A DNA stretch of 64,000 bases. It comes from Mitsuaria sp. PDC51. Lineage in GTDB: Bacteria; Pseudomonadota; Gammaproteobacteria; Burkholderiales; Burkholderiaceae_C. The position numbers were made by a program, and so were the translations under genes. Below are positions 45,104 to 53,455 of this stretch, one piece after another (within the stretch, counting starts at the first letter, position 1; each line of letters begins with the position of its first letter). The stretch spans positions 682,001-746,000 of the forward strand of contig NZ_FOZE01000002.1 in NCBI RefSeq assembly GCF_900113225.1, read 5' to 3'. The notes under the pieces were generated by a model. The model did no database searches, was not told the origin of the DNA, and worked only from the letters and a program-made list of their open reading frames with translations.

Positions 45104-46305
45104 ATCCGCGGCGGCGGACGACGACCGTCGCTCGCCGCGCCGGGGGGCGCCGCCTCGGCGGTCACGACACGCTCGCCTTCCTTCAGGCCGTCCAGCACCT
45201 GCGCGCGCACCCGGTTGTTCAGACCGACGCGGACGACGCGATCCTCGATGCGGCCGTCGGCGCCGAGCACGCGGACCTTGTGGCGATCGCCGCTGCTGCC
45301 CTCGCGCGCACCGAGCGCCGCCACCGGGATCGTCAGCGCCGCCTTCGCCTGCGCCAGCACGATGGTCGCCTGCGCGGTCATGTTGATGCGCAGCGTGCCG
45401 TCCGGATTGGGCACGTCGAAGATGCCGTTGTAGTAGATCGCGTTGGTCGTGCCCGACGTGGAACTGGAAGTGGAGGTGGTCGCCGAGCTGTCCGCCAGCG
45501 TGGTGTCGCCGGGCTCGACCGCGCGCAGCGTCGCCTGGATGCGGCGATCCGGCTCGCCCAGCAGCGAGAAGTGGACCGGCATGCCGGGCTTCACGCGCGG
45601 CACGTCGGCTTCGGAGATGCGGGCCTTGATCGTCATCGTGTCCAGGCGCGCGAGCTTGATGATCGTGGGCGCCGTCTGCGCCGCGTTCACCGTCTGGCCC
45701 TGTTCCGTCACGATCGCGACGACGGTGCCGTCCATCGGCGCCAGCACGCGGGCGTAGCCGAGGTTCAGCTGCGCGGTGTCGACGTTGATCCGCGCCTGCG
45801 CCACCATCGCGCGCTGCGACTCGACATCGGCGCGCGCGGTGTTCAGCGTGGCCTCGGCGGCCTCCAGGTCGGCGCGGGCGCCGGCGTCACCGGCGGCCAG
45901 TTCGCGCTGCCGTTTCGCGGCCAGCTCCGCCTGGACCAGCGTCGCCTGCCGGGCGCCGAGCAGCGCCTCCGCGCTGCGCAGCGAGGCCTGCGCGTCGCGC
46001 AGCGCGTTCTGCTGCGTCAGCGCATCGATCTCGGCGATCAGCTGGCCTTCCTTGACCTTGTCGCCCAGCGCCACCGCCAGCCGCTTGACCTCGCCGGTCG
46101 CGCGCGCGCCGACGCTCACCAGCTTGTACGCATTGATCGTGCCGGTGGCCAGCACGCTGACCTCCAGGTCGCCGCGCTCGACCGCCGCCGAGGTCACCTG
46201 CGGCGGCGCAGGCGGGCTGAACCAGACCGCCTTCACGATCAGCGCCATCACCACCAAGCCCGCCGCGACCGCCACCAGCCGGCCCGGCTTCATCCACTGC
46301 TTCAT
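45100..46305 (-). CDS. macA: MacA-type periplasmic adaptor (HlyD/RND membrane fusion family)
   Basis: 401 residues. A TM anchor (about 10-28), barrel-sandwich halves with [26 protein letters not shown] and [22 protein letters not shown], a coiled-coil hairpin (about 95-165) and a beta-barrel domain. It bridges MacB and the outer-membrane duct. A Ser/Thr-rich insert ([16 protein letters not shown]) lies at about 282-297, longer than usual. It overlaps macB by 4 bases and follows the NodT-type gene by 21 bases. Confidence 0.93.
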   Translation of the reverse strand: MKQWMKPGRLVAVAAGLVVMALIVKAVWFSPPAPPQVTSAAVERGDLEVSVLATGTINAYKLVSVGARATGEVKRLAVALGDKVKEGQLIAEIDALTQQNALRDAQASLRSAEALLGARQATLVQAELAAKRQRELAAGDAGARADLEAAEATLNTARADVESQRAMVAQARINVDTAQLNLGYARVLAPMDGTVVAIVTEQGQTVNAAQTAPTIIKLARLDTMTIKARISEADVPRVKPGMPVHFSLLGEPDRRIQATLRAVEPGDTTLADSSATTSTSSSTSGTTNAIYYNGIFDVPNPDGTLRINMTAQATIVLAQAKAALTIPVAALGAREGSSGDRHKVRVLGADGRIEDRVVRVGLNNRVRAQVLDGLKEGERVVTAEAAPPGAASDGRRPPPRM

Positions 46306-46326
46306 CGGATCTCCCTCAATCCCTGG

Positions 46327-47865
46327 TCATTCACGGGCGCTGCCGGCCGTCGCTCTCGTCACGGCCGTTGCTGTCGTCCCGGTCAAGGCAGCAGCCGGCG
46401 CGACTGGCCCGTCCGACGGCGCCTGCCAGCCACCACCCAGCACCTTGTAGAGCGTGAGGCGGTTGAGCTGCTCGCTCAGCCGCAGCGTCACCAGCGCCTG
46501 CTGCGCGCTCACCAGCGAGCGCTGCGCGTCGAGCAGGTCCAGCTGCGTCGTGCTGCCGGCGCGGTACTGCGTTTCCGCCAGGCGCAGCTGCCGCTCCGAG
46601 GACGCGAGCAGCGATTGCTGCAGCGCGAGCCGGTCGGCCAGCGTCGCGCGCACGGCGAGCGCGTCCGCCACCTCGCGGAACGCGGTCTGGATGGCCTTGT
46701 CGTAGCTGGCCAGCGCGATGTCGCGGCCGACCTCGGCCTGGCGCAGCGCCGCATCGCGCGCGCCGCCGTCGAAGATCGGCAGCGACGCCGACGGACCGAG
46801 GCTCCAGCTCCCGCTGCCCGCCTTGAACAGGCCCGACAAGGCGCTGCTGCCGGTGCCGGCGCTCGCGGTCAGGCTGATCGTCGGGAACATCGCGGCGCGC
46901 GCGGCGCCGATGTCGGCATGGCGGGCGATCAGCGCGTGCTCGGCGGCCTGCACGTCGGGCCGGCGCTGCAGCACCGACGACGGCACGCCGCCGGGCAGGT
47001 CCACCAGCAGGCTGACCGTGGCGAGCGCATCGGTCGCTTGCGGCTCGAGCGCTGCGGGCAAGCTCGCGCCGAGCAGCAGTTCCAGCGCATGCCGGTCCTG
47101 GGCGATCGTCGCCGGCCACGCGGCCACGTCGGCCCGCGCGCTGTCCAGCGCCGTGCGCGCCTGCGCGAGCACCAGGCCCGAGACGGCGCCGGCCGCATGC
47201 CGGCGCTGCGTCAGCGCGAAGGAGCGCTCCTGGCTCTCCAGCGTCTGCTGGGCCAGCCGCTGGCGCTCGAGGTCCGCGGCCCAGGTGAGCCACGCGCTGG
47301 CGCTCTCGGCCACCAGGCTGATCTGCACGCTGCGCCGCGTCTCGTCGGCGGCCAGCAGCGACTGCTCCGCCGACGCGCTCAGGTTGCGGACGCGGCTGAA
47401 GACATCGAGTTCATAGCTGGCCAGCGCCAGTTGCAGCGACACCTGCTGCGTCACCTGCCCAGCGCTGCCGCCGCGACTGGCGCCGGCCGAGGCAGTCAGC
47501 GTCGGCAGCCGCTGCGCCTCGGTCTGGCGGAAGGCGGCGCGCGCCTGGTCGACCTGCAGCGCGGCCACGCGCAGGTCGCGGTTCTCGCGCACGGCCAGCT
47601 CGACAACGCCGCGCAGGCGCTCGTCCAGGAACACCGCATGCCAGTCGAGCGCGGCGGCGTCGGTCGCGGCCGGTGTGGCGGCGGTGCCCCGCGACGGCAC
47701 GGCGGCGTCGGGCCGGCGGTAGTCCGGCGCGAGGTTGACGCAGCCGGCCAGCGTCAGCGCGGCGGCCAGCACGGCGATCGGCGCCCGGATCGGAGAGCGG
47801 GATGAAGGACGGTGCGAGGCAGACGGGCGGGCGGATCGTGGCCCCGGAGACGGGAGTCGGGTCAT
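46327..47865 (-). CDS. NodT/OprM-type outer-membrane efflux lipoprotein
   Basis: 512 residues from ATG 47865; a TTG at 47871 is the alternative. Signal peptide with lipobox LAGC (Cys about 43) followed by VNLAPDYRRPDAAVP, the typical NodT/OprM start. Two repeats of outer-membrane strand plus helical hairpin follow (FPTISLTASAGTGSSALSGLF; SLGPSASLPIFDGG). It forms the outer duct for the MacAB pump. It is the first gene of the operon; a nested dyad lies 87-151 bases upstream. Confidence 0.92.
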   Translation of the reverse strand: MTRLPSPGPRSARPSASHRPSSRSPIRAPIAVLAAALTLAGCVNLAPDYRRPDAAVPSRGTAATPAATDAAALDWHAVFLDERLRGVVELAVRENRDLRVAALQVDQARAAFRQTEAQRLPTLTASAGASRGGSAGQVTQQVSLQLALASYELDVFSRVRNLSASAEQSLLAADETRRSVQISLVAESASAWLTWAADLERQRLAQQTLESQERSFALTQRRHAAGAVSGLVLAQARTALDSARADVAAWPATIAQDRHALELLLGASLPAALEPQATDALATVSLLVDLPGGVPSSVLQRRPDVQAAEHALIARHADIGAARAAMFPTISLTASAGTGSSALSGLFKAGSGSWSLGPSASLPIFDGGARDAALRQAEVGRDIALASYDKAIQTAFREVADALAVRATLADRLALQQSLLASSERQLRLAETQYRAGSTTQLDLLDAQRSLVSAQQALVTLRLSEQLNRLTLYKVLGGGWQAPSDGPVAPAAALTGTTATAVTRATAGSARE

Positions 47866-47951
47866 CGGCAAGCGGACGGACGGACTGGACGGAACGGGGA
47901 CGGCCGCCGGCGCGAGGGGCGCGGGCCGGTGGCGTCAACGGTGCCGCGCAT

Positions 47952-48016
47952 CATGCATCAGCGACCGGCGCGCGGATTTACGCGGCGGTAAATCGCGATG
48001 TCAGAACTGATGCATG
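47952..48016. promoter_or_regulatory. Nested dyad between the efflux operon and a divergent lipoprotein gene
   Basis: Outer arms CATGCATCAG (47952-47961) and CTGATGCATG (48007-48016) are exact inverted repeats. Inside, GATTTAC (47975-47981) and GTAAATC (47988-47994) are also exact. Both dyads share nearly the same centre (47984). The arrangement would suit cooperative binding of a dimeric regulator (two sites) or a hairpin. It is 87 bases upstream of the NodT gene and 175 upstream of the lipoprotein gene. No regulator gene lies next to it. Confidence 0.55.
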
Positions 48017-48190
48017 TGGACACAGGACCCGTCGCACATCGCCGATGGGACCGGCGCTGTCGGGGTGTGAGTTCCGTCGTCCCCGAGATCAGGGGCGGTG
48101 CGCATCGCGCGCATAAACCCCATTCACACGCGCTTGACGTGACAGGGCTAGGCTGTCGACTTCGCCCTGCGAGGCGAACCAGGAGTTGCC

Positions 48191-48649
48191 GTGACTGACC
48201 TTTCCTCGATCCAGCGCCCTGCGACCGCGGTCCGCGCCGCGATCGCGGTGGCGGTCCTGGGCGCCCTGCTGAGCGCCTGCGGCGCTGACCGCGTCCCGGG
48301 CAAGCCGGCGATGAGCGCCCATGAAGCCACCCAGCATGATCGCTGCATCGCGCTGCTGCGTCCGATGCTGCTTGGGCAGCCGGTGCGCTCGACCTCGATC
48401 GAGCGCGGCCCGAACGGGCTGGACTACGTGTGGATCAATGCCGAGGTGCATGACGACGCGGACGACGTCGAGCGCCGGGTTGCCAAGGGCGCGCGCTTCG
48501 CGGGCCACTGCCAGTTCGATGCCGGTGGAGAATCCGTGCACCTGCACGCCTACGCGCTGGAGGCCGGCGACGCCCCCGCGACGCCGGCGGTGGACTACCG
48601 CTTCGTCGCCGGTTCCCGCGAGCGGGTCGCGAGCGCCGATCCGCGATGA
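48191..48649 (+). CDS. Lipoprotein of unknown function
   Basis: 152 residues. Signal peptide with lipobox LSAC (Cys about 30). The mature part has a conserved-looking core HDRCIALLRPMLLGQPVRSTSIERGPNGLDYVWINAEVHDD and a second Cys (GHCQF), so one disulfide is possible. No family assigned. Its stop overlaps the start of the VOC gene (ATGA at 48646-48649), which indicates translational coupling. Short gap sequence upstream carries TTGACG (48134) but no good -10. Confidence 0.7.
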   Translation: MTDLSSIQRPATAVRAAIAVAVLGALLSACGADRVPGKPAMSAHEATQHDRCIALLRPMLLGQPVRSTSIERGPNGLDYVWINAEVHDDADDVERRVAKGARFAGHCQFDAGGESVHLHAYALEAGDAPATPAVDYRFVAGSRERVASADPR

Positions 48650-49041
48650 GCCCACCCATGCTGCTGCGCATCCACCATGCCGCGATCATCTGCGCCGACT
48701 ACGAGCGCTCGCGCCGCTTCTACACCGAGGTCCTGGGCCTGCGCGTGATCGCGGAGACCTACCGCGAGGCGCGGCGCTCCCACAAGCTGGACCTGGCGCT
48801 GCCGGACGGCTCGCAGATCGAGCTGTTCAGCTTTCCCGGCGCGCCGCCGCGGCCGTCCTATCCGGAGGCCCAGGGGCTGCGCCATCTGGCCTTCGAGGTG
48901 GACGACGTCGAGCGCGGCAAGGCCGAGCTCGAAGCGCGGGGCGTGAGCGTCGAGGCGGTGCGCGTCGACGAGCTCACCGGCAAGCGCTTTACCTTCTTCG
49001 CCGACCCGGACGGGTTGCCGCTCGAGCTTTACGAGCGCTGA
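48646..49041 (+). CDS. VOC family glyoxalase-I-like metalloprotein (GloA2/YaeR type)
   Basis: 131 residues. VOC (beta-alpha-beta-beta-beta) fold in two halves: IHHAAIICADYERSRRFYTEVLGLRVI, ELFSFPGAPPRP, LRHLAFEVDDVERGKAELEARG and FTFFADPDGLPLELYER. Metal ligands His10-11, Glu about 60, His about 81 and Glu about 128 are in place. The YaeR/SMU1112c group is annotated as metal-dependent glyoxalase-like enzymes of unknown substrate. ATG 48646 overlaps the upstream stop; ATG 48658 is an alternative start. Confidence 0.88.
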   Translation: MSPPMLLRIHHAAIICADYERSRRFYTEVLGLRVIAETYREARRSHKLDLALPDGSQIELFSFPGAPPRPSYPEAQGLRHLAFEVDDVERGKAELEARGVSVEAVRVDELTGKRFTFFADPDGLPLELYER

Positions 49042-49081
49042 GCGCCATCCGCGCCATCGCGGCGCGGACCCATGGCGCTCA
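49039..49081. terminator. Hairpin that includes both stop codons of convergent genes
   Basis: TGAGCGCCAT (49039-49048) pairs exactly with ATGGCGCTCA (49072-49081). Inside, CCGCGCC (49049-49055) pairs with GGCGCGG (49061-49067). The VOC stop TGA is at 49039-49041 and the channel-protein stop is the complement of 49079-49081, so each stop is at the outer end of the stem. No T-run follows, but the stem is very stable and symmetrical. Confidence 0.6.
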
Positions 49082-50107
49082 GTTCAGCCGGTAGTTCAGT
49101 CGCAGCCAGGTGACCGTGCCCTCGGGGCGATTGCGCACCGAGAACTCCTTCATCACCTTGAAGTCGACGCCCCAGTCGCCGCTTTCCGCCAGGTAGGCGA
49201 TCAGCGGGCCCGCGGACAGTGCCTGGACCTTGTTGGCACCGGCATCGCCGCCGCGGTCCGCGGTGAACTGCTTGAGCACGTAGCCCTGCACGCCGAACTT
49301 CCACTGGTCGTTCAGCTGGTAGGTGCCGGACCAGTCCGCATGCAGGTACTGGCCGGAGCGAACGCCGGTGTCGTCATTGCGGGTGTTGAAGGAGTAGGTC
49401 GCGCGCAGGCCGACGGCGAAGCCGTTCTCCCACACGCGCGAGGCCACCAGCAGCGGCTTGAAGGTCCAGTACTTGCCGGCGCCCGGATTGACCGGACGGT
49501 CCGCGTCGTAAGAGCCCATCGGCGGGTTGAACGCGACGCCCAGCGCCACGCGCGATTCGTCCTGCTGCCAGTCGAGGTAGGCCGCCAGTTCCGGATCGGC
49601 CATGCCGCTGCGCTTGCCCGACAGCGCGCCGCCCGCGGCGGCCAGCTGCTGGTTGACGGCCGCGGCGACATTGGCCGGCACGCCGGCCGGCAGCACCGTG
49701 GTCAGCGTGAAGTCATTGGTCTGGCGGACCAGCGGGAAGGCGGCGGAGAAGCCCAGGCGGCCGTCCATCACGATCTTCTCGGTGACCCAGGTCAGTCGCG
49801 GCACGAAGACGTCGGCCTTGATCGAGCCGTTCACCGTCAGCGGCAGCGTGCCGACACCCGGGATCGTCAGCGCCTGGGTCGGCGTCTTGCCATCGGCGTC
49901 GCGCAGCTTGTCGGCCTCGTAGTGCTGGTACCAGAACTGCGCATAGAGACCGGGGAACTGCGGCGTCGAGATCTCGTACGACGGCGCGCCCAGCAGGGCA
50001 CGCACCTGGCTGTTCTCGGTGGCGTGGGCGGCGCCCGCAGCGGCGAGCGAGGCGACGGCCACGGCGACGAGCGCGCGCGGCATCAGGCAAAGACGGTCGA
50101 TGGACAC
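49079..50107 (-). CDS. Outer-membrane channel-like protein (phenol MetA/SphA family)
   Basis: 342 residues from GTG 50107, preceded by GGAGGG at 50113-50119 with suitable spacing; the ATG at 50083 is 30 bases away and less likely. Signal peptide about 1-31 (ending AHA-TE). The rest alternates short amphipathic strands (QFPGLYAQFWYQHYEADKL, LLVASRVWENGFAVGLRATYSFNTRN, WKFGVQGYVLKQF, VTWLRLNYRLN) ending in an aromatic-Arg-Leu-Asn end typical of a beta-barrel. It belongs with the SphA/MetA-pathway family linked to uptake of hydrophobic compounds; the substrate is unknown. Confidence 0.82.
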   Translation of the reverse strand: MSIDRLCLMPRALVAVAVASLAAAGAAHATENSQVRALLGAPSYEISTPQFPGLYAQFWYQHYEADKLRDADGKTPTQALTIPGVGTLPLTVNGSIKADVFVPRLTWVTEKIVMDGRLGFSAAFPLVRQTNDFTLTTVLPAGVPANVAAAVNQQLAAAGGALSGKRSGMADPELAAYLDWQQDESRVALGVAFNPPMGSYDADRPVNPGAGKYWTFKPLLVASRVWENGFAVGLRATYSFNTRNDDTGVRSGQYLHADWSGTYQLNDQWKFGVQGYVLKQFTADRGGDAGANKVQALSAGPLIAYLAESGDWGVDFKVMKEFSVRNRPEGTVTWLRLNYRLN

Positions 50108-50494
50108 GGGGATCCCTCCGGGGTGCTTGGAATAAGGTCTGCGGTGTTCGGGCGCCTGCATCGTGTCGGACCACCGGTCTTGAGGCGGACTGCAACTGGT
50201 GCCGTGCCCGCGCGTGGCGGCGTCGATGAAGCGGCGCGCATCGTGCCAGCGGATGCCCGCGGCTCGCGTGCCAAACGTCACGTGGACCATCGGATTAGAG
50301 GCACGGCCCCAGTTTCCGGGGCTGACGCGCCACACCGTCGCGCGCTTTAATCCGGTCCGCACAGCGCCCGCGATCGCCGTCACCATCGGCTCAAACTCGC
50401 GACGCCCCGAGTGCGGGCCCGTTTCGCCACCGCGTCCGGCCGGCTCGCGGATTCCCCTGACAACACGACGCGCCACGCCTGGAGGAGACTTCCC
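50108..50494. other. Divergent intergenic region, no gene seen
   Basis: About 390 bases between the channel-protein gene and the chalcone-isomerase-like gene. No credible reading frame or strong hairpin. It must hold both promoters, but I found no paired -35/-10 I would defend. The ribosome site of the rightward gene, GGAGGAGA, is at 50481-50488. Confidence 0.4.
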
Positions 50495-51100
50495 ATGCTT
50501 CGTACCGCTCTTGCCCGTTCCGCCCGGAACGCCCTGTTCATCGGCCTGATCGCGGCATCGACCTGGGTCGCCGCCGCGGAGGTCGAGGTGGAGGGCTACA
50601 AGTTCCAGGACACGGCCACGCTGCACAACCAGGTGCTGCAGCTCAACGGCGCGGCCACGTCGAGCATCCTGTCGACGCGCTCGACGGCGGTGGCCTTCTA
50701 CCTGCCGCGCAAGCAGACCACGATGGAAGCGGCGGTGGCCGAGAAGGGGGCCAAGCGCATCACCTTCTACATGATGCGGGACGTGTCCTCGCGCGACCTG
50801 GCCAACGCGATGCTCGACCGCATCCGCCAGAACGCGGCGGACGAGTTCGCGAAGAACATCATCCAGACCTCGCAGCTGGGCGTGGTCTTCGGCAATCGCG
50901 CCAAGCTGCTCAAGGGCGACCTGGTCACGATCGACTACGACCCGGCGAAGCAGACCACCGAGTTCAACGTCAACGGCCAGAAGGTCGGCGACACCATCCA
51001 GGGCGAGAGCTTCTTCCCGATGATGATGAAGGTCTGGATCGGCCCGAAGGTGCGCGGCAGCACGCGCGACGGCCTGCTCGGGGTCGCGCCGGCGAAGTGA
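50495..51100 (+). CDS. Exported chalcone-isomerase-like protein
   Basis: 201 residues from ATG 50495 (GGAGGAG upstream). Signal peptide about 1-28 (WVAAAE). The rest is a chalcone isomerase-like fold (KFQDTATLHNQVLQLNGAATSS, AVAFYLPRKQTT, RITFYMMRDVSSRDLANAMLD, GDLVTIDYDP, ESFFPMMMKVWIGPK). Bacterial members of this family are periplasmic proteins of unknown function; the fold in some binds fatty acids. The catalytic residues of plant enzymes are not visible. A strong hairpin terminator follows. Confidence 0.85.
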   Translation: MLRTALARSARNALFIGLIAASTWVAAAEVEVEGYKFQDTATLHNQVLQLNGAATSSILSTRSTAVAFYLPRKQTTMEAAVAEKGAKRITFYMMRDVSSRDLANAMLDRIRQNAADEFAKNIIQTSQLGVVFGNRAKLLKGDLVTIDYDPAKQTTEFNVNGQKVGDTIQGESFFPMMMKVWIGPKVRGSTRDGLLGVAPAK

Positions 51101-51121
51101 GCGCCGGGCGGGAACCCCGAT

Positions 51122-51152
51122 GACGACGGGCCTGCGGCCCGTCGTCGTGTTT
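51122..51152 (+). terminator. Terminator after the chalcone-isomerase-like gene
   Basis: GACGACGGGCC (51122-51132), loop TGC, GGCCCGTCGTC (51136-51146), then GTGTTT. The 11-bp stem is perfect and lies 22 bases past the stop. It also lies just beyond the stop of the convergent grxC gene. Confidence 0.75.
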
Positions 51153-51171
51153 CAGCGCTGGCGCGACGCGC

Positions 51172-51414
51172 TCAGCGGCCGAGCTGCTTCAGCGCCGCCT
51201 GCAGGCCGGTGACACCGCCGACGCGCTGGTCGTTGATGAAGACCTGCGGCATCTGCCGCACCGAAGGGCCGCACTTCTCGTAGAAGGCCATGCGCTCGGC
51301 CTCGTCGTCGATCAGGATTTCCTGGAATGCCATCCCGCGCGACTTGAGCAGCATCTTCGCCGTGTCGCATTGCGGGCAGGCGGACTTGGAGTAGACGACG
51401 ATCTTGAGTTCCAT
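51172..51414 (-). CDS. grxC: Glutaredoxin 3 (GrxC family)
   Basis: 80 residues. Active site CPQC (13-16) where the classical form is CPYC, and the cis-proline segment MPQVFIND (about 55-62) followed by RVGGVTGLQAAL. Dithiol reduction of protein disulfides or glutathionylated proteins in the cytoplasm is expected. The start at 51414 (MELKIVVYS) is the family start. The gene is convergent with the chalcone-isomerase-like gene and divergent from the HTH regulator gene, 42 bases apart. Confidence 0.92.
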   Translation of the reverse strand: MELKIVVYSKSACPQCDTAKMLLKSRGMAFQEILIDDEAERMAFYEKCGPSVRQMPQVFINDQRVGGVTGLQAALKQLGR

Positions 51415-51456
51415 GGGGGCGGAGTGTATGCGCCGGCGCGCTTAAGCTCCGCGCCC

Positions 51457-52677
51457 ATGGACGCCCTGATCAACGCCGCCGCGCGCTGTCTCGCCGCCGG
51501 GGATGCGCTCGGCGCGCTGCAGCGGGTGGCCTTGCGCGAGGACCCGCCCGCGCTCGCGCTGCGCGGCATCGCGATGGCGCAGCTCGGCGAGCATCCACGC
51601 GCCCGCGTCCTGCTGCGGCGCGCCGCCAAGGGCTTCGGTTCGAAGGAGGCCGTCGCCCGCGCGCGCTGCGTCGTGGCCGAAGCGGAAGTCGCCCTCGCGA
51701 TGCGCGACCTGGGCGAGCCCGCGCGAGCGCTGCTGCAGGCGGCCGAGGTCCTCGAGGCCCACGATGACCGCGCCAACGCCTTGCTGGGCCGATGGATCGC
51801 GGCGCGGCGCCTGATCCTGCTGGGACGGCTCGACGAGGCCAGGCGCGCGCTGCCCATCGAGGAGCCCACGCGGTCGCCGCCACTGCTGGCGGCCATGGCG
51901 GGATTGACGACCGCCGAGCTCGCGCTGCGCTCGCTGCGCAGCGGGGAGGCCGTGGCGGCACTCGACGCGGCTGCGATCGCCGCGCGGCGCTCCGGCGTGC
52001 CGGCGCTGATGGCGGAGGCCGACGCGATGCGCGCCCTGCTCGACCAGCCGGTGGCCCGGCGCATCGACGCGGGCACGGAACGTCCCTTGCGGCTCGCCGA
52101 GGTCGAGGCGCTGCTGCAGTCGCCCGCATTCGTCGTCGACGCCTGCCGGCGAGCGATCCGCGGTGCCGGCCTGGCTGTGGACCTGGCGCGCCGGCCAGTG
52201 CTGTTCAGCCTGGCGCGCGCGCTGGCCGAGGCCGGCCCGGCAGGCGCCTCGCGCGCCGCGCTGATCCTGCGCGCCTTCCGGGCGCGCCATCCGGACGAGA
52301 CCCATCGCGCGCGCCTGCGCGTGGAACTCGGCCGGCTGCGGGCGCTGCTCGCGCCGGCGGCCCACATCGAAGCGACCCCCGATGGCTTCGCGCTGCGCGC
52401 CGAGGCGGGCCGGTCGGTGACGGTGCTGGTGCCGCCGATCGAAGGCGAGTCCGCCGCCTTGCTGGCGCTGCTCGCGGACGGCAACGCCTGGTCGACCTCG
52501 GCCCTCGCGCTGGCCCTGGGCGCGAGCCAGCGGACGGTGCAGCGCGCGCTGGCGGACCTGGAGGCCGACGGGCAGGTGCGGGCGCTCGGCCTCACGCGCG
52601 CCCGGCGCTGGCTGGCGCCGCCGATGAGCGGATTCGCGACGATCTTGTTACTCCCCGCGCTGCCGCCGTCTGGATAG
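51457..52677 (+). CDS. HTH-domain regulator with tetratricopeptide-like helical region
   Basis: 406 residues from ATG 51457. Residues 1 to about 300 are repeated amphipathic helices rich in Ala/Arg/Leu (ARCLAAGDALGALQRVALREDPPALALRGIAMAQLGEHPRARVLLRRAAKGF is typical), like TPR units. The C-terminal about 80 residues contain a helix-turn-helix (NAWSTSALALALGASQRTVQRALADLEADGQV). No response-regulator receiver is present. DNA binding is likely; the signal is unknown. It is followed after 42 bases by a beta-propeller protein gene on the same strand, likely cotranscribed. Confidence 0.7.
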   Translation: MDALINAAARCLAAGDALGALQRVALREDPPALALRGIAMAQLGEHPRARVLLRRAAKGFGSKEAVARARCVVAEAEVALAMRDLGEPARALLQAAEVLEAHDDRANALLGRWIAARRLILLGRLDEARRALPIEEPTRSPPLLAAMAGLTTAELALRSLRSGEAVAALDAAAIAARRSGVPALMAEADAMRALLDQPVARRIDAGTERPLRLAEVEALLQSPAFVVDACRRAIRGAGLAVDLARRPVLFSLARALAEAGPAGASRAALILRAFRARHPDETHRARLRVELGRLRALLAPAAHIEATPDGFALRAEAGRSVTVLVPPIEGESAALLALLADGNAWSTSALALALGASQRTVQRALADLEADGQVRALGLTRARRWLAPPMSGFATILLLPALPPSG

Positions 52678-52719
52678 ATTGCAGTCCATGCGGCGACGGT
52701 CGCCGCGAAGGAGAACCCG

Positions 52720-53430
52720 ATGTCCTCGACCGCTTCCACAGCCTGCGATCCCCATGCCGAGGCCCGCATGGCCTCCAACGACGGCCTGCCCGAGGCCCGT
52801 CCCGCCGAGGTCGTGCGCGAGTACGGCCCCTACCCCGGCGCGCCCGCCGTCCACGGCGTCAGCCACGACGGCGACCGCGTCTGGGCCGCGACGGCGCTGG
52901 GGCTGCTGGCGATCGATCTGGCCAGCGGGGAGGTCCAGCGCACGCTGCCCTGTGCCGCCGACGCCGGCACGGCCTTCGATGGCCGCCACCTGTACCAGAT
53001 CGCCGATGCGCGCATCCACAAGATCGACCCCGCCAGCGGCCGCGTGCTCGGGTCGATCCCCGCGCCATCGGGTCAAGGCAGCGATTCCGGACTCACCTGG
53101 GCCGAAGGCAGCCTGTGGGTGGGCCAGTACCGCGACCGCACGATCGTGCAGATCGATCCCGAGACCGGCGCGGTGCGGCGCAGGATCGAGTCCAACCGCT
53201 TCGTCACCGGCGTCACCTGGGTCGATGGCGAACTCTGGCATGCCACCTGGGAAGGCGACGAGAGCGAGCTTCGACGCGTCGATCCCGTCGACGGCACGGT
53301 GAAGGAGCGGCTCGCGATGCCCGCCCACCAGGGCGTCAGCGGCCTGGAGTCCGACGGCGCCGGCCTGTTCTATTGCGGTGGCGGCGGCAGCGGGAAGCTG
53401 CGCGCCGTGCGGCGCCCGCCGCGCGCCTGA
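52720..53430 (+). CDS. YncE/glutamine-cyclotransferase-like beta-propeller protein
   Basis: 236 residues, no clear signal peptide. Four to five beta-propeller blades are visible as repeated patterns (DGDRVWAATALGLLAIDLASGEVQR, AEGSLWVGQYRDRTIVQIDPETGAVRRRI, VDGELWHATWEGDESELRRVDPVDGTVKERL). The pattern matches YncE-like and glutamine cyclotransferase-like proteins; a cyclotransferase activity is not shown. Placement directly after the HTH gene suggests they work as a pair, possibly the propeller sensing a ligand. Confidence 0.7.
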   Translation: MSSTASTACDPHAEARMASNDGLPEARPAEVVREYGPYPGAPAVHGVSHDGDRVWAATALGLLAIDLASGEVQRTLPCAADAGTAFDGRHLYQIADARIHKIDPASGRVLGSIPAPSGQGSDSGLTWAEGSLWVGQYRDRTIVQIDPETGAVRRRIESNRFVTGVTWVDGELWHATWEGDESELRRVDPVDGTVKERLAMPAHQGVSGLESDGAGLFYCGGGGSGKLRAVRRPPRA

Positions 53431-53455
53431 CAGGCGCGGCGCCCGGGCTGTCGCT

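Noticed and set aside
41492-45433. A 1313-codon plus-strand frame over the SDR, lipoprotein and macB genes
   Set aside because: It crosses several genes and intergenic gaps, and reads as Arg/His/Gln-rich noise.
48134-48162. TTGACG as a -35 for the lipoprotein/VOC genes
   Set aside because: No acceptable -10 lies 16-18 bases downstream; the TAGGCT nearby is only 9 bases away.
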